From positions 1 through 34,432 of the forward strand of contig JAIOZM010000046.1 of the NCBI GenBank assembly GCA_021740585.1: 34,432 nt of DNA, in the 5' to 3' direction. The notes beneath the pieces were generated by a model. The model saw nothing but the letters and a program-made list of their open reading frames with translations. It had not been told where the DNA came from and did not search any database. A program made the translations under genes and the position numbers. Origin of the DNA: Bacteroidales bacterium. Lineage in GTDB: Bacteria > Bacteroidota > Bacteroidia > Bacteroidales > GCA-2748055. Below, piece by piece: positions 8,749 through 18,300 of this stretch (position 1 is its first letter; every line of letters starts with the position of its first letter).

Positions 8749-9546
8749 TTACTCACTTCCCTTAAAGTACGTCCCCACTTCCTTACCTTCCAAAACCGTG
8801 TAAATTATCGATGGATTTGCACCATTTGCTATAACCATATCAATACCGTTTTCAACACAATGTTTTCCAGCTGTTAATTTTGATGCCATTCCTCCGCTGC
8901 CAAAAGCCGATTCACTATCAAAAATGAATTTTGAAATATCTCCATCCTCTTTGCTTAAATCAGATATCAACCGGGCATTTTTATCTATATTCGGATCGCT
9001 GGTATACACTCCGTCTATATCACTTAGTATAATTAGTAAATCGGCATTAATAAGCGAGCTCACCATAGCAGAAAGAATGTCGTTGTCGCCAAATTCAATT
9101 TCATCGGTACTTACCGTATCGTTTTCATTTACAATAGGAATCACTTTCATACTCAGTAATTCCTTAAAGGTATTTCTGGCGTTTCTCCTACGACTGGCAT
9201 TTTCTATTCCGTCGCGTGTTAACAATAGCTGGGCCACGGTTTTATTGTATTCTTCAAAAAACTTTTCATATATTTTTATCAGCTCAGCCTGGCCGATTGC
9301 CGCCAGTGCCTGTTTTTTAATCTTATCTGCAGGCTTTTTATCCAAACCTATTTTCCCCACCCCGGCAGCAATGGCACCTGAAGAAACCAACACCACTTCT
9401 TTACCCTGATTGTGAAGATAGGTAATAACCCCGGCCAGTTTTTCTATCCTCGACAGATTCAGGCTTCCGTTTGGGTGAGTAAGAGTACTTGAGCCGACTT
9501 TGATAACAATCCTCTTTTTATTTAGTATACTTTTACGCTCAGACAT
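8749..9546 (-). CDS. proB: Glutamate 5-kinase (lacking PUA domain)
   Basis: The protein has 265 residues. It phosphorylates L-glutamate with ATP, the first and usually proline-inhibited step of proline synthesis. Visible amino-acid-kinase motifs are KRIVIKVGSSTL at the N-terminus, LVSSGAIAAGV, FGDNDILSAMVSSLI, LSDIDGVYTSDPN and GSGGMASKLTAGKHC. Length stops at the end of the kinase fold; the C-terminal PUA domain of the ~367-residue Escherichia coli enzyme is absent, as in several other bacterial lineages. The start overlaps the argH stop by 8 bp, which supports one transcript and translational coupling with the arginine genes. Confidence 0.96.
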   Translation of the reverse strand: MSERKSILNKKRIVIKVGSSTLTHPNGSLNLSRIEKLAGVITYLHNQGKEVVLVSSGAIAAGVGKIGLDKKPADKIKKQALAAIGQAELIKIYEKFFEEYNKTVAQLLLTRDGIENASRRRNARNTFKELLSMKVIPIVNENDTVSTDEIEFGDNDILSAMVSSLINADLLIILSDIDGVYTSDPNIDKNARLISDLSKEDGDISKFIFDSESAFGSGGMASKLTAGKHCVENGIDMVIANGANPSIIYTVLEGKEVGTYFKGSE

Positions 9547-10894
9547 TATATTGACTTTTCATCCTATTAATAAAATTATTATCGAAAGCCGAATACTTTT
9601 CAAGCTGAAAAAATGAAATTTCCTTTATCAGTTTGTCCATAATTCTGCCTGAACCGGTATTACCAATGCTTCCAATATGGCTATGGGTAATTTTTTTTCC
9701 GGCTTTATATTTCCCTTCACTTATTTCTTCAGCAACCTCTTTGTATGCATCCCGAAATGCTGTGCCCTGTATTACTTTCTCATTAATGGAATCAACCGTA
9801 GCTAAATATTTGTATTTTTCATCATTCCTGTCGATCTCCTTCATTTCAACATTATCGACAACAAGTGTCATAATCTGAAGAAGTTGATTCACATCATCAA
9901 TCGCGGGAAAACAAATCTCCTTTAATAGCTGAAAATCGCGGTGGTATCCCGAAGGAAGGTTGTTGATAAGCAACAAAACTTCGGTCTCTTTTGCCTGAAT
10001 TCTGTTTGCCTTTGCTCTGATTAACTCCAAAACATCCGGATTTTTTTTGTGGGGCATTATGGAAGATCCGGTGGTAAATTCCTCATTCAGACCCATCAGA
10101 TTAAAATTCTGATTCATAAAGAGCACCATATCCATGGCCATTTTAGAAAGACTCCCCGCAATTCCGGATATCCCGGACATCATTAACTTTTCAGATTTGC
10201 CTCTTGAAAGCTGTGCGTTTACTGAGTTAATGTGCAAATCGTCGAATTCCAGCAACTCGGTTGTAAACTGTCGGTCGATTGGAAAAGATGAACCATATCC
10301 TGCAGCTGAGCCCAGGGGATTTTGATTGATATACCTGAAAGTTCCCGACAAGGCTTGCAGATCCTCGGTTAAAGACTCTGCATAAGCCCCAAACCATAAA
10401 CCAAAGCTCGAAGGCATGGCTGCCTGGAAATGCGTATATCCCGGTATCTCAACATCCGCATTTTCATCACTTTTCAGCAATAGTTTTTCAACCAAGAACT
10501 TTAACTTTTCTACTATCGAAATAATCTCAGATCGGTAGTATAGCTTCAGATCGGTTATTACCTGATCGTTACGAGAACGGGCAGTGTGAACTTTCTTACC
10601 TGTATCGCCCAGTTTCTGAGTAAGGATTTTCTCCACCTGTGAATGAACATCCTCCATCCCGGGTTCAATTTCAAAGGTTCCGGCACCCACAGCATAAAAT
10701 ATTTCCAGCAAAGAATTTATTAAGTCCCTTGTTTCTGTTTCGGTTAAAAGTCCGACCTTCCCCAACATTGCCGAATGAGCCATGGAGGCTATTACGTCAT
10801 CCTTGGCCAGACGCAAATCCAGTATCCTGTCCTCACCAGAGGTAAATTCAAGGATTACCTCTTTTGTTTTTATGCCTTTTTCCCAAAGCTTCAT
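9539..10894 (-). CDS. argH: Argininosuccinate lyase
   Basis: The protein has 451 residues, the usual size. It splits argininosuccinate into arginine and fumarate, the last step of arginine synthesis. The fumarase/aspartase superfamily signature GSSIMPHKKNPD is at residues 276-287, the substrate-binding HTARSRNDQ at 103-111, and LGSAAGYGSSFPIDR near 194-208. The start codon shares one base with the argE-like stop (TAATG arrangement), and the 3' end overlaps proB, so it is tightly embedded in the operon. No broken or missing motif was seen. Confidence 0.97.
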   Translation of the reverse strand: MKLWEKGIKTKEVILEFTSGEDRILDLRLAKDDVIASMAHSAMLGKVGLLTETETRDLINSLLEIFYAVGAGTFEIEPGMEDVHSQVEKILTQKLGDTGKKVHTARSRNDQVITDLKLYYRSEIISIVEKLKFLVEKLLLKSDENADVEIPGYTHFQAAMPSSFGLWFGAYAESLTEDLQALSGTFRYINQNPLGSAAGYGSSFPIDRQFTTELLEFDDLHINSVNAQLSRGKSEKLMMSGISGIAGSLSKMAMDMVLFMNQNFNLMGLNEEFTTGSSIMPHKKNPDVLELIRAKANRIQAKETEVLLLINNLPSGYHRDFQLLKEICFPAIDDVNQLLQIMTLVVDNVEMKEIDRNDEKYKYLATVDSINEKVIQGTAFRDAYKEVAEEISEGKYKAGKKITHSHIGSIGNTGSGRIMDKLIKEISFFQLEKYSAFDNNFINRMKSQYNV

Positions 10895-11952
10895 TATATT
10901 TTATAATCTTTTAGTAAATTAATATACAAATCTATACATTGCTTTATTTGAAGTTTTTCTATATGCTCATCGGCTTTATGTGAAAGACTGGATTTCCCGG
11001 GGCCTATTTTCACAGAGGGTGCGGGTATCAGAGCCTGATCCGACATGGTTTTAGATCCAAATGTATGCAATCCCATTTTTTTTGCTTTTTTTACCAGGGA
11101 ATGTTCGGGGTCAATAAAAGATGCTTTTAGTCGCAGTGATCTGGGTACTACTTCCGATTTTACACTTTCCTGAATAATCTGAAGAGCCTTTTTATTGGTA
11201 TAATTTTCATTTGTTCTCACATCAACAACAAACTTACAAACATCGGGAACGATATTGTGCTGGTAGCCGGCCTCTATCTGAGTAACCTCCAACTGGACGT
11301 CACCTAATAATTTTGATGTTTTCTTAAACTTCAGTCCGTATAGTATGTCAATATCCCTCATCGCCTTCAGAATGGCGTTATCTCCGTTTTTATGAGCTAC
11401 ATGAGCAGCGGTTCCTTTTGCAATACAATCAAGAACCATTAGTCCTCGTTCACAAATAGCCAACTGCATTTCGGTTGGTTCCCCTACCACAGCAAGGTCG
11501 ATTTTTCCAATTTTTTCTATGGCGGAAGAAATTCCGTGCGGACCCGAATTTTCCTCTTCAGCAGAGATTAGCATGATGAGGTTATAGGCGCGATTTTCAA
11601 TTTTAGACAGTGCAATAAATGCCATTAACAAAGAAACCAGGCTGGCGCCGGCATCGCTGGCGCCTAATCCGTAAATAAATTCATCGGTCTCTTCCGGAAT
11701 AAACGGATCACGAGACCATCCCGAAACAGCTTTAACCGTGTCCATGTGAGAGTTAAGCAAAATGGTTGGCAGATCGGGGGAAATTATCGATTCTGACCAA
11801 ATATTATTATGGATTCGTTTCACCGAAAATCCCTTTTCTCTTAACCATTTCGATAAAAAGTCGGCCAGAAAACCTTCCTCTCCGCTAAGAGAAGGAATAG
11901 ATATCAGTTGCCGGAGCAGATTAAGTGCCTGATTGTAATATGCCGTGTTCAT
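10894..11952 (-). CDS. argE: M20-family acetyl/succinyl-ornithine or -citrulline deacylase (ArgE-like)
   Basis: The protein has 352 residues with M20 metallopeptidase motifs: LLNSHMDTVK, YGLGASDAGASLVSLLMAF, ISAEEENSGPHG, VGEPTEMQLAICERGLM and a C-terminal SLSHKADEHI. These supply the His, Asp and Glu ligands for two metal ions. In Bacteroidota the member of this family in the arginine cluster removes the N-acyl group late in the pathway, from acyl-citrulline where an acylornithine transcarbamylase is used. Here the transcarbamylase gene is not in the window, so the exact substrate is open. It overlaps proC by 4 bp (ATGA) and argH by 1 bp. Related peptidases such as DapE are possible but unlikely in this context. 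Confidence 0.85.
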   Translation of the reverse strand: MNTAYYNQALNLLRQLISIPSLSGEEGFLADFLSKWLREKGFSVKRIHNNIWSESIISPDLPTILLNSHMDTVKAVSGWSRDPFIPEETDEFIYGLGASDAGASLVSLLMAFIALSKIENRAYNLIMLISAEEENSGPHGISSAIEKIGKIDLAVVGEPTEMQLAICERGLMVLDCIAKGTAAHVAHKNGDNAILKAMRDIDILYGLKFKKTSKLLGDVQLEVTQIEAGYQHNIVPDVCKFVVDVRTNENYTNKKALQIIQESVKSEVVPRSLRLKASFIDPEHSLVKKAKKMGLHTFGSKTMSDQALIPAPSVKIGPGKSSLSHKADEHIEKLQIKQCIDLYINLLKDYKI

Positions 11953-12749
11953 TTTAGTTTACTTAACTCGTTATAGGAAGCAACAATTCCTTTTATAAGG
12001 GCGGAACTCATTCCATTATGTTCCATTTCATTCAGTCCGGCAATGGTACAGCCCATAGGTGTCGTAACTTTATCGATTTCTGTTTCGGGGTGATTTCCGG
12101 TTGTAAGAAGTAGTTTACTGGCACCTTTTGCTGTTTGTGCGACTATAAGCTGTGCGTCGCCGGCGTGAAAACCAACTTGTATTCCGCCTTGTGAGGCAGC
12201 CCGAATGTAGCGCATAAAAAAGGCAACGCCACATGCCGCTAAGATGGTTGCTCCTCCTATTAAATTCTCAGGAATTTTTAATACTTTCCCTACAAGTTCA
12301 AAATAGTCAAAAGTAATATCAATGGCTGCTTTATCGCTTTTATCTGCCGCAATGCAGGTCATAGATTCGCCAACCGATAAGGCAGTATTGGGCATGGCTA
12401 ATACAACCGGACATTTACTTTCGGTAAAAGTTTTTATTTCTGAAATAGAATAGGCTGTAACAATAGATATAAGAATTTTTGAATCGTCAAGACTATCTTT
12501 TATTTCAAATAAAATTTCCTTCAATTGGCTGGGCAAAACAGAAAGAATAATGATCTCCGATTTTTGAACTGCTTCATTATTATCAGAACCAACCTGTGCG
12601 CCCTCAGCTTTGTACTTAGCTAAGAGATCTGACTGCCGGCGGGTAAGAAAGAATTGGCCGGGTGACAGTTTTTTAGAAATTAATCCCCTGTAAATCGCAG
12701 TGCCAATATTCCCGCTGCCGATAATCGCTATTTTTTTTTCATAATTCAT
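11949..12749 (-). CDS. proC: Pyrroline-5-carboxylate reductase
   Basis: The protein has 266 residues. It reduces pyrroline-5-carboxylate to proline with NAD(P)H, the final proline step. The N-terminal Rossmann motif is IAIIGSGNIGTAIYRGL (about residues 7-23). The C-terminal half carries the family's substrate site (QTAKGASKLLL, TTPMGCTIAGLNEMEHNGMS). ProC inside the arginine cluster is a known Bacteroidota arrangement; with ArgR boxes at the head of the run it suggests that arginine and proline synthesis share control. It follows argG by 12 bp and overlaps the argE-like gene by 4 bp. Confidence 0.95.
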   Translation of the reverse strand: MNYEKKIAIIGSGNIGTAIYRGLISKKLSPGQFFLTRRQSDLLAKYKAEGAQVGSDNNEAVQKSEIIILSVLPSQLKEILFEIKDSLDDSKILISIVTAYSISEIKTFTESKCPVVLAMPNTALSVGESMTCIAADKSDKAAIDITFDYFELVGKVLKIPENLIGGATILAACGVAFFMRYIRAASQGGIQVGFHAGDAQLIVAQTAKGASKLLLTTGNHPETEIDKVTTPMGCTIAGLNEMEHNGMSSALIKGIVASYNELSKLK

Positions 12750-12761
12750 AATAAAAGCCCC

Positions 12762-13976
12762 CTATTTTTCTGTTTCAAGTTTCTTTTCTTCCTGTTTATT
12801 TACCTGATAAAAAATGCTTGTGGCATTCGACATTATCCGGGTGAAACCTTTTACATCATTTCCTCCCCAGCTCAAATTTTCTTCCCCGTATTTAGCAAAG
12901 CTTGAATTCATCAGATCGTGTTTGCTTTCAGCTCCTGTGATATTATAGTGATAGGGGCGTAAACGAACATTAACCCTTCCACTAACATATCTTTGAGAGC
13001 TTTCCAGAAAGGCTTCAATGTCTCTCATGCCGGGATCCAGGAACTGTGATTCATGCACAAACATCCCATACCAGTTTCCCAGCTGCTCCTTCCAGCTTTG
13101 TTGCCACTTACTTAACACATGCTTTTCAAGACTATAATGAGAGTCTATCAAAATTAAGGCCGCTGCAGCCTGAAAGCCAACCCTGCCTTTAATTCCAATA
13201 ATTGTATCTCCCACATGAATATCACGGCCAATGGCATAGGGCGCGGCCATCTTTTCCAAATCGGAGATCAGCTTTGTCTTATTTTTGTATTCCACATCAT
13301 TTAATTTGAAAGGCTCGCCCTTTAAAAAATCGATAGTAATAATTTCTGTACCTGTTTTACTCAATTTATCCAGAAAAGCTTCTTCCGGCAATTCGCGGTT
13401 TGAGCTGAGAGTCTCCTCCCCGCCCACACTGGTCCCCCACAAGCCTTTATTTATGGAGTACTTTGCTTTTTCTGCCACATAATTTAAGCCTTTCGATTTC
13501 AGGTACTCAATTTCTTTATCCCTGCTGATTGACAAATCTCTTATGGGGGCTAATACTTCAATGCTGGGAGCCAATACCCTTGCAATGGACTCAAACCTTA
13601 CCTGATCGTTTCCTGCACCTGTTGAGCCATGAGCTATAGTTGAAATCTTTTCCTTTTGAGCATACTTTATTACCTCCATCGCCTGGAAGCTTCTTTCAGA
13701 ACTTACCGAAAAGGGGTAATTTCGGTTTCTCAGTACGTTTCCAAAAATGAGATATCTCAAACAGTTCTGATAGTAGCTTTGTGTAGCATCAATGGTAAGA
13801 TGGCGTTTTGATCCATATTCATAAGCCTTTTTCTCAATTATACCCAGTTCCTCTTCATTAAAACCTCCTGTATTAACAATTACAGTATGAACTTCATAGG
13901 CTTTATCATCCGATAAATATTTTGTGCAAAAAGAGGTGTCCAATCCCCCGCTAAATGCTAATACTACTTTTTCCAT
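12762..13976 (-). CDS. argG: Argininosuccinate synthase
   Basis: The protein has 404 residues. It joins citrulline and aspartate with ATP to form argininosuccinate. The ATP-pyrophosphatase P-loop AFSGGLDTS is at residues 7-15 and the citrulline/aspartate-binding GSTGAGNDQVRFE at about 117-129. The N-terminus MEKVVLAFSGGLDTSFCTKY is typical of the Bacteroidota branch. It lies 67 bp after the GNAT gene and 12 bp before proC. In related clusters argC often sits directly next to argG; here it is missing. No frame damage was seen. Confidence 0.97.
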   Translation of the reverse strand: MEKVVLAFSGGLDTSFCTKYLSDDKAYEVHTVIVNTGGFNEEELGIIEKKAYEYGSKRHLTIDATQSYYQNCLRYLIFGNVLRNRNYPFSVSSERSFQAMEVIKYAQKEKISTIAHGSTGAGNDQVRFESIARVLAPSIEVLAPIRDLSISRDKEIEYLKSKGLNYVAEKAKYSINKGLWGTSVGGEETLSSNRELPEEAFLDKLSKTGTEIITIDFLKGEPFKLNDVEYKNKTKLISDLEKMAAPYAIGRDIHVGDTIIGIKGRVGFQAAAALILIDSHYSLEKHVLSKWQQSWKEQLGNWYGMFVHESQFLDPGMRDIEAFLESSQRYVSGRVNVRLRPYHYNITGAESKHDLMNSSFAKYGEENLSWGGNDVKGFTRIMSNATSIFYQVNKQEEKKLETEK

Positions 13977-14043
13977 TTTTAGTTGATTTTTTTCTGAAAT
14001 TAATTCCTGAATATTTTCCGGCAGATAAGCTTTCTTAATACCC

Positions 14044-14634
14044 TTATTTAATGATAATTTTATTAGACTTGATCTGCTGTGCTTCCAGCTGCTCGAGTGT
14101 TTTTTCCTGTTTTTTTATCATTCCTGTACACAGGCAATGGGTTCTTTTGGTTCTGACAAGAATATCATAATAGGGGCATGATTCACATCCTTTCCAAAAT
14201 GCATCGTCATCGGTAAGCTCCGACAAAGTAACCGGTTGATAACCAAGATCGGTGTTTATTTTCATCACAGCCAGACTTGTTGTTAAACCAAAAAGTCTTG
14301 CCCCGGGAAAAAGGGTAAAAGAAAGTAGCATAGCTTTTTCTTTGATTGCCTTAGCCAGTCCTTCGCCCTGAAACATAGGCTCAACAACCAATCCGGAGTT
14401 TGCCACATATTTATTGTGTCCCCATGATTCAATATAACAAAAGCCTGCCCAGTTTTCAGAATCGGTATGAGCAATAATGGCTTTCCCATCAAGAATTTTT
14501 TCTGTAATGTATTCCGGTGTACGAACAGCAATACCCGTTCCCTTCTTTTGTGAAGCTTTGTATATGGCTGTTACAATATGATCGACATATTTCAGATCGG
14601 CAGCTTCAGCATTTCTAACTACAAATTTTAACAT
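14044..14634 (-). CDS. GNAT-family acyltransferase of arginine cluster, probable N-acylglutamate synthase
   Basis: The protein has 196 residues. A GNAT fold is indicated by the acyl-CoA loop FQGEGLAKAI (residues 88-97) after a beta-strand segment ending SGLVVEPM. Its fixed place between argR and argG in Bacteroidota suggests it makes N-acetyl- or N-succinylglutamate, doing the job of ArgA/ArgJ; this is an inference from context, not from close similarity to E. coli ArgA. The C-terminal part has four cysteines, CESC at 150-153 and CLC at 167-169, arranged like a small metal site, which most GNAT enzymes lack. A Lys/Gln-rich tail follows. It starts 11 bp after argR. Confidence 0.75.
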   Translation of the reverse strand: MLKFVVRNAEAADLKYVDHIVTAIYKASQKKGTGIAVRTPEYITEKILDGKAIIAHTDSENWAGFCYIESWGHNKYVANSGLVVEPMFQGEGLAKAIKEKAMLLSFTLFPGARLFGLTTSLAVMKINTDLGYQPVTLSELTDDDAFWKGCESCPYYDILVRTKRTHCLCTGMIKKQEKTLEQLEAQQIKSNKIIIK

Positions 14635-14645
14635 CTTAGCTTAAT

Positions 14646-15107
14646 TTAAATTCCGGGTATTACCATACCCAATTGTTTTTTAATTTCCTGTTTGTTTGAT
14701 CCGTCTCTGGGAACCATAATTATTGTGTCATCACCGGCTATCGTTCCGGCCAACTCAACCATTCCCATCGAATCTATTGCCGAAGCAATACTGCTTGCAT
14801 AACCCGGCAGGGTTTTCATTATCACCAGATTTTGTGCGAATTCAATAGAAACATAACCTTCTATCAGAAATCCCGTCCATGGAGTAAAAGATTCCTGTAT
14901 ATCGCTCTCCGGCAAAAAATACACATATCCCTTCTCAGCATCATGCAATTTTGAAACCCTTAAATATTTCAAATCCCTTGATAAGGTCGCCTGTGTCATT
15001 GTAAATCCCTTTTCGACCAGGAGGGAAAGCATTTCGTCCTGACTAGCAATCTTTTCAGAGGCAATCAACTTTCTGATTTGTAATAAACGTTCACTTTTAT
15101 TTTTCAT
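14646..15107 (-). CDS. argR: Arginine repressor
   Basis: The protein has 153 residues, the normal ArgR length. The N-terminal winged helix carries the DNA-contact motif TQATLSRDLKYLRVSK (38-53). The C-terminal oligomerisation and arginine-binding domain carries AGTIAGDDTIIMVPRD (120-135), including the aspartates that bind arginine. It should repress, or in some species also activate, arginine genes when arginine is plentiful. It is the first gene of the arginine/proline run; two ARG boxes lie directly upstream of its start codon and overlap its promoter, so autoregulation is strongly suggested. It is divergent from carB. Confidence 0.96.
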   Translation of the reverse strand: MKNKSERLLQIRKLIASEKIASQDEMLSLLVEKGFTMTQATLSRDLKYLRVSKLHDAEKGYVYFLPESDIQESFTPWTGFLIEGYVSIEFAQNLVIMKTLPGYASSIASAIDSMGMVELAGTIAGDDTIIMVPRDGSNKQEIKKQLGMVIPGI

Positions 15108-15146
15108 AATGTATTTTTATACATTTTCTTTGCAAATTTATACATT
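15108..15146 (-). promoter_or_regulatory. Tandem ARG boxes (ArgR operator)
   Basis: Box 1 (15108-15125) is AATGTATTTTTATACATT, a palindrome with 7-bp arms that matches the ARG-box consensus wnTGnATwwwwATnCAnw at every fixed position. Box 2 (15129-15146) is TTTGCAAATTTATACATT with one mismatch. They are 3 bp apart, the spacing known for paired ARG boxes bound by an ArgR hexamer in E. coli. Box 1 abuts the argR start codon and box 2 covers the predicted -7 element. Consensus and spacing are established knowledge; binding here is inferred. Confidence 0.85.
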
Positions 15147-15161
15147 TTTTATTTTAAACAA
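15133..15161 (-). promoter_or_regulatory. argR operon promoter
   Basis: On the minus strand TTG (15161-15159) lies 18 bp before TAAATTTG (15140-15133), a match to the Bacteroidota TAnnTTTG -7 element. Transcription would start near 15126, about 20 nt before the argR ATG and inside the ARG-box pair. Confidence 0.6.
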
Positions 15162-15182
15162 CAAGTTTTTGAAAAATATTTG

Positions 15183-15190
15183 TAGTTTTG
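15183..15190 (+). promoter_or_regulatory. Candidate -7 element for carB
   Basis: TAGTTTTG fits TAnnTTTG and lies 124 bp before the carB ATG. No convincing -33 box is seen at the right distance. A 10-bp palindrome ATGAATTCAT (15238-15247) lies in the leader. The ARG boxes end 37 bp upstream, so ArgR could also act on this promoter. Confidence 0.35.
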
Positions 15191-15313
15191 CATAGAAAAA
15201 TAAATCTGGCTATTGGATTAATTCCTTTTTTTGCATTATGAATTCATTATGCGGATTAATCTGGCCTTAACCGGCATTTTTTGTATTATATAATTTTTAA
15301 GCTCTCCTTATTC

Positions 15314-18300
15314 ATGGATCAATCTATTAAAAAGGTAATTCTTCTGGGTTCCGGCGCTCTCAAAATAGGCGAAGCCGGTGAATTTGATTATTCCGGATCA
15401 CAAGCGTTAAAGGCATTGCGTGAAGAAGGTGTGGAAACGGTTCTGATCAATCCAAACATAGCCACTGTTCAAACCAGCGAGGGTATTGCCGACAAGATTT
15501 ACTTTTTGCCGGTAACCCCATATTTTGTTGAAAAAATAATAAAAAAGGAAAAGCCTCAGGGGATTCTTCTGGCTTTTGGTGGTCAAACAGCATTAAACTG
15601 CGGAGTGGAATTATATCGTTCGGGTGTATTAGAGAGAGAAAATATACAGGTTTTAGGAACCCCTGTTCAATCCATAATGGATACAGAAGACCGCGAACTG
15701 TTTAGTAGAAAGCTGGCTGAAAAAAACATTAAAACACCTCGTTCTTTTGCCGTTACTAATTTCGAAGATGCCCAAAAAGCAGCAATGGAAATAGGCTTTC
15801 CAATAATTATTCGTGCTGCTTATACATTAGGTGGTCAGGGAAGTGGATTTTGCTCCAATATGAAAGAATTAAAAGGGATGGCTGACAAAGCTTTTTCCTA
15901 TTCCAATCAAATTTTGGTTGAAGAATCCTTAAAAGGCTGGAAAGAAATCGAATACGAGGTAGTACGTGATCGCTACGACAATTGCATTACGGTTTGTAAT
16001 ATGGAAAACTTCGATCCGCTTGGAATTCACACCGGCGAGAGTATCGTTGTTGCTCCATCTCAAACCCTAACCAATAGTGAATATCATAAACTCAGAAAGA
16101 TTGCCATAGAGCTAATAAGGCATATAGGTATTGTTGGTGAATGTAATGTACAATATGCATTAGATCCCGACTCTGAAGACTACCGCGTTATAGAGGTAAA
16201 CGCCCGGCTTTCCAGATCAAGTGCACTTGCTTCGAAGGCTACCGGTTATCCTTTGGCTTTTGTAGCTGCTAAGCTTGCTTTGGGATATGGTTTACATGAA
16301 TTAAAAAACTCTATAACCAAAACCACACCTGCATTTTTTGAACCTTCACTCGATTATATTGTGGTTAAAATTCCTCGTTGGGATTTGAATAAGTTCATTG
16401 GAGTTTCGAAACATATTGACAGTGCCATGAAATCGGTTGGAGAGATTATGGCCATTGGGAAAACCTTTGAAGAGGCTATTCAGAAAGGGATACGGATGAT
16501 TGGTATGGGGGCGCACGGATTTGTGGCGAATCACGATCTCGAATATCAGGAAATGATTACCGAGCTGGAAGTTCCTACAGACATGAGGATTTTTGCCATT
16601 GCGGAGGCTTTTGAAAAGGGAATGAGTGTGGAAGAAATTCATGAACACACAAAAATTGACAATTGGTTTCTTTTCAAACTTGAAAAAATATTCAAGCTCA
16701 AATTAGAGATTGAAAAAATTAAGGGAATCAATGAAATACCTGTAAATTTACTTCACGATGTAAAGAAAGCCGGCTTTTCAGATTACCAGATTGCCCGTTT
16801 AATTTATCCTGATAAGGATGTAACCAAAAAAATGCTTGAGGTAAGAAATTACCGAAAAAGTATAGGGATTACTCCTGTGGTGAAGCAAATAGATACTCTG
16901 GCTGCAGAATACCCGGCTCAAACCAATTACCTTTATCTTACTTACAGCGGATCTAGTCATGATATCAGCTATGAAAACGATCATAAGTCGGTTATTGTTT
17001 TGGGCTCAGGCGCCTATCGGATTGGCAGTTCTGTTGAATTTGACTGGTGTAGTGTAAATGCCCTTAAAACGGTAAATGAGGAAGGATATCGTTCCGTAAT
17101 GATTAATTATAATCCTGAAACCGTAAGTACGGATTATGATGTGTGCGACCGCTTGTATTTCGATGAATTATCCTTCGAGCGGGTAATGGATATTCACGAC
17201 CTTGAAAACCCAAAAGGTCTGATAGTTTCGGTGGGTGGACAAATTCCCAACAATTTAGCCATGCGGCTTCATAATCAGAAGGTGAATATTCTGGGTACCT
17301 CACCTGAATCTATTGATAATGCTGAAAATCGTCATAAATTCTCCATGTTGCTCGACAAACTGGGAATCGATCAGCCCCGCTGGCAGGAACTTACCAGCAT
17401 GGAAGAAATTTATGCTTTTTCTGACCTGGTTGGATTTCCGGTTCTAATAAGGCCTTCATACGTATTGTCGGGTGCGGCAATGAACGTTGTTTCGAATAAA
17501 GAAGAGCTCGAGCACTTTCTAAAACTTGCCACACACGTTTCTAAACAATATCCGGTAGTGGTTTCGGAGTTTATCGAGCAGGCCAAGGAGATTGAAATTG
17601 ATGCTGTTGGCAGGAATGGTGAATTATTTTCCTATGCCATTTCTGAGCATGTTGAATTCGCAGGAGTTCATTCGGGCGATGCCACTATTGTTTTCCCTCC
17701 CCAGAAAATCTATTTTGAAACCGCCCGAAGAATAAAAAGAATAGCCCGTGATCTTGCCAAGGCACTGAATATAAGCGGTCCGTTTAATATGCAGTTTTTG
17801 GCTAAAGACAATGATATTAAGGTAATTGAATGTAATTTACGCGCTTCCAGAAGCATGCCTTTTGTATCAAAAGTCTTAAAGTGTAATTTTATTGAAATGG
17901 CTACCAAAATTATGTTATCGGTTCCCGTTGAAAAACCCAATAAATCTATTTACGATGTTGATCACATCGGTATTAAAGCACCTCAGTTTTCCTTTTCACG
18001 ATTAAAACAGGCCGATCCGATTTTGGGGGTAGACATGGCATCTACCGGAGAGGTGGGCTGTATTGGCGACACCTTTTACGAGGCTATTTTAAAGGCAATG
18101 CTTTCTGTTGGTTATAACATACCAAAGAAGAATATTTTGCTATCGACAGGTCCTATGCGATCAAAGGTTGAGCTGGTAAACAGTTGCCGCTTATTGCAGC
18201 AGAAAGGCTATAATTTATTTGCAACCTTTGGAACCCACGACTTCTTAAAACTGAACGGCATTGAATCAACTCCATTGCACTGGCCCGATGAGGACAAACA

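Noticed and set aside
8924-9409. 161-codon plus-strand frame inside proB
   Set aside because: It is antisense to proB motifs, and its composition (many Ser, Phe, Ile, Leu) is that of the reverse complement of a coding gene.
15238-15247. ATGAATTCAT palindrome as a third ARG box upstream of carB
   Set aside because: The TGCAT and ATTCA half-sites nearby are separated by five bases instead of four, and the full consensus does not fit in any register.
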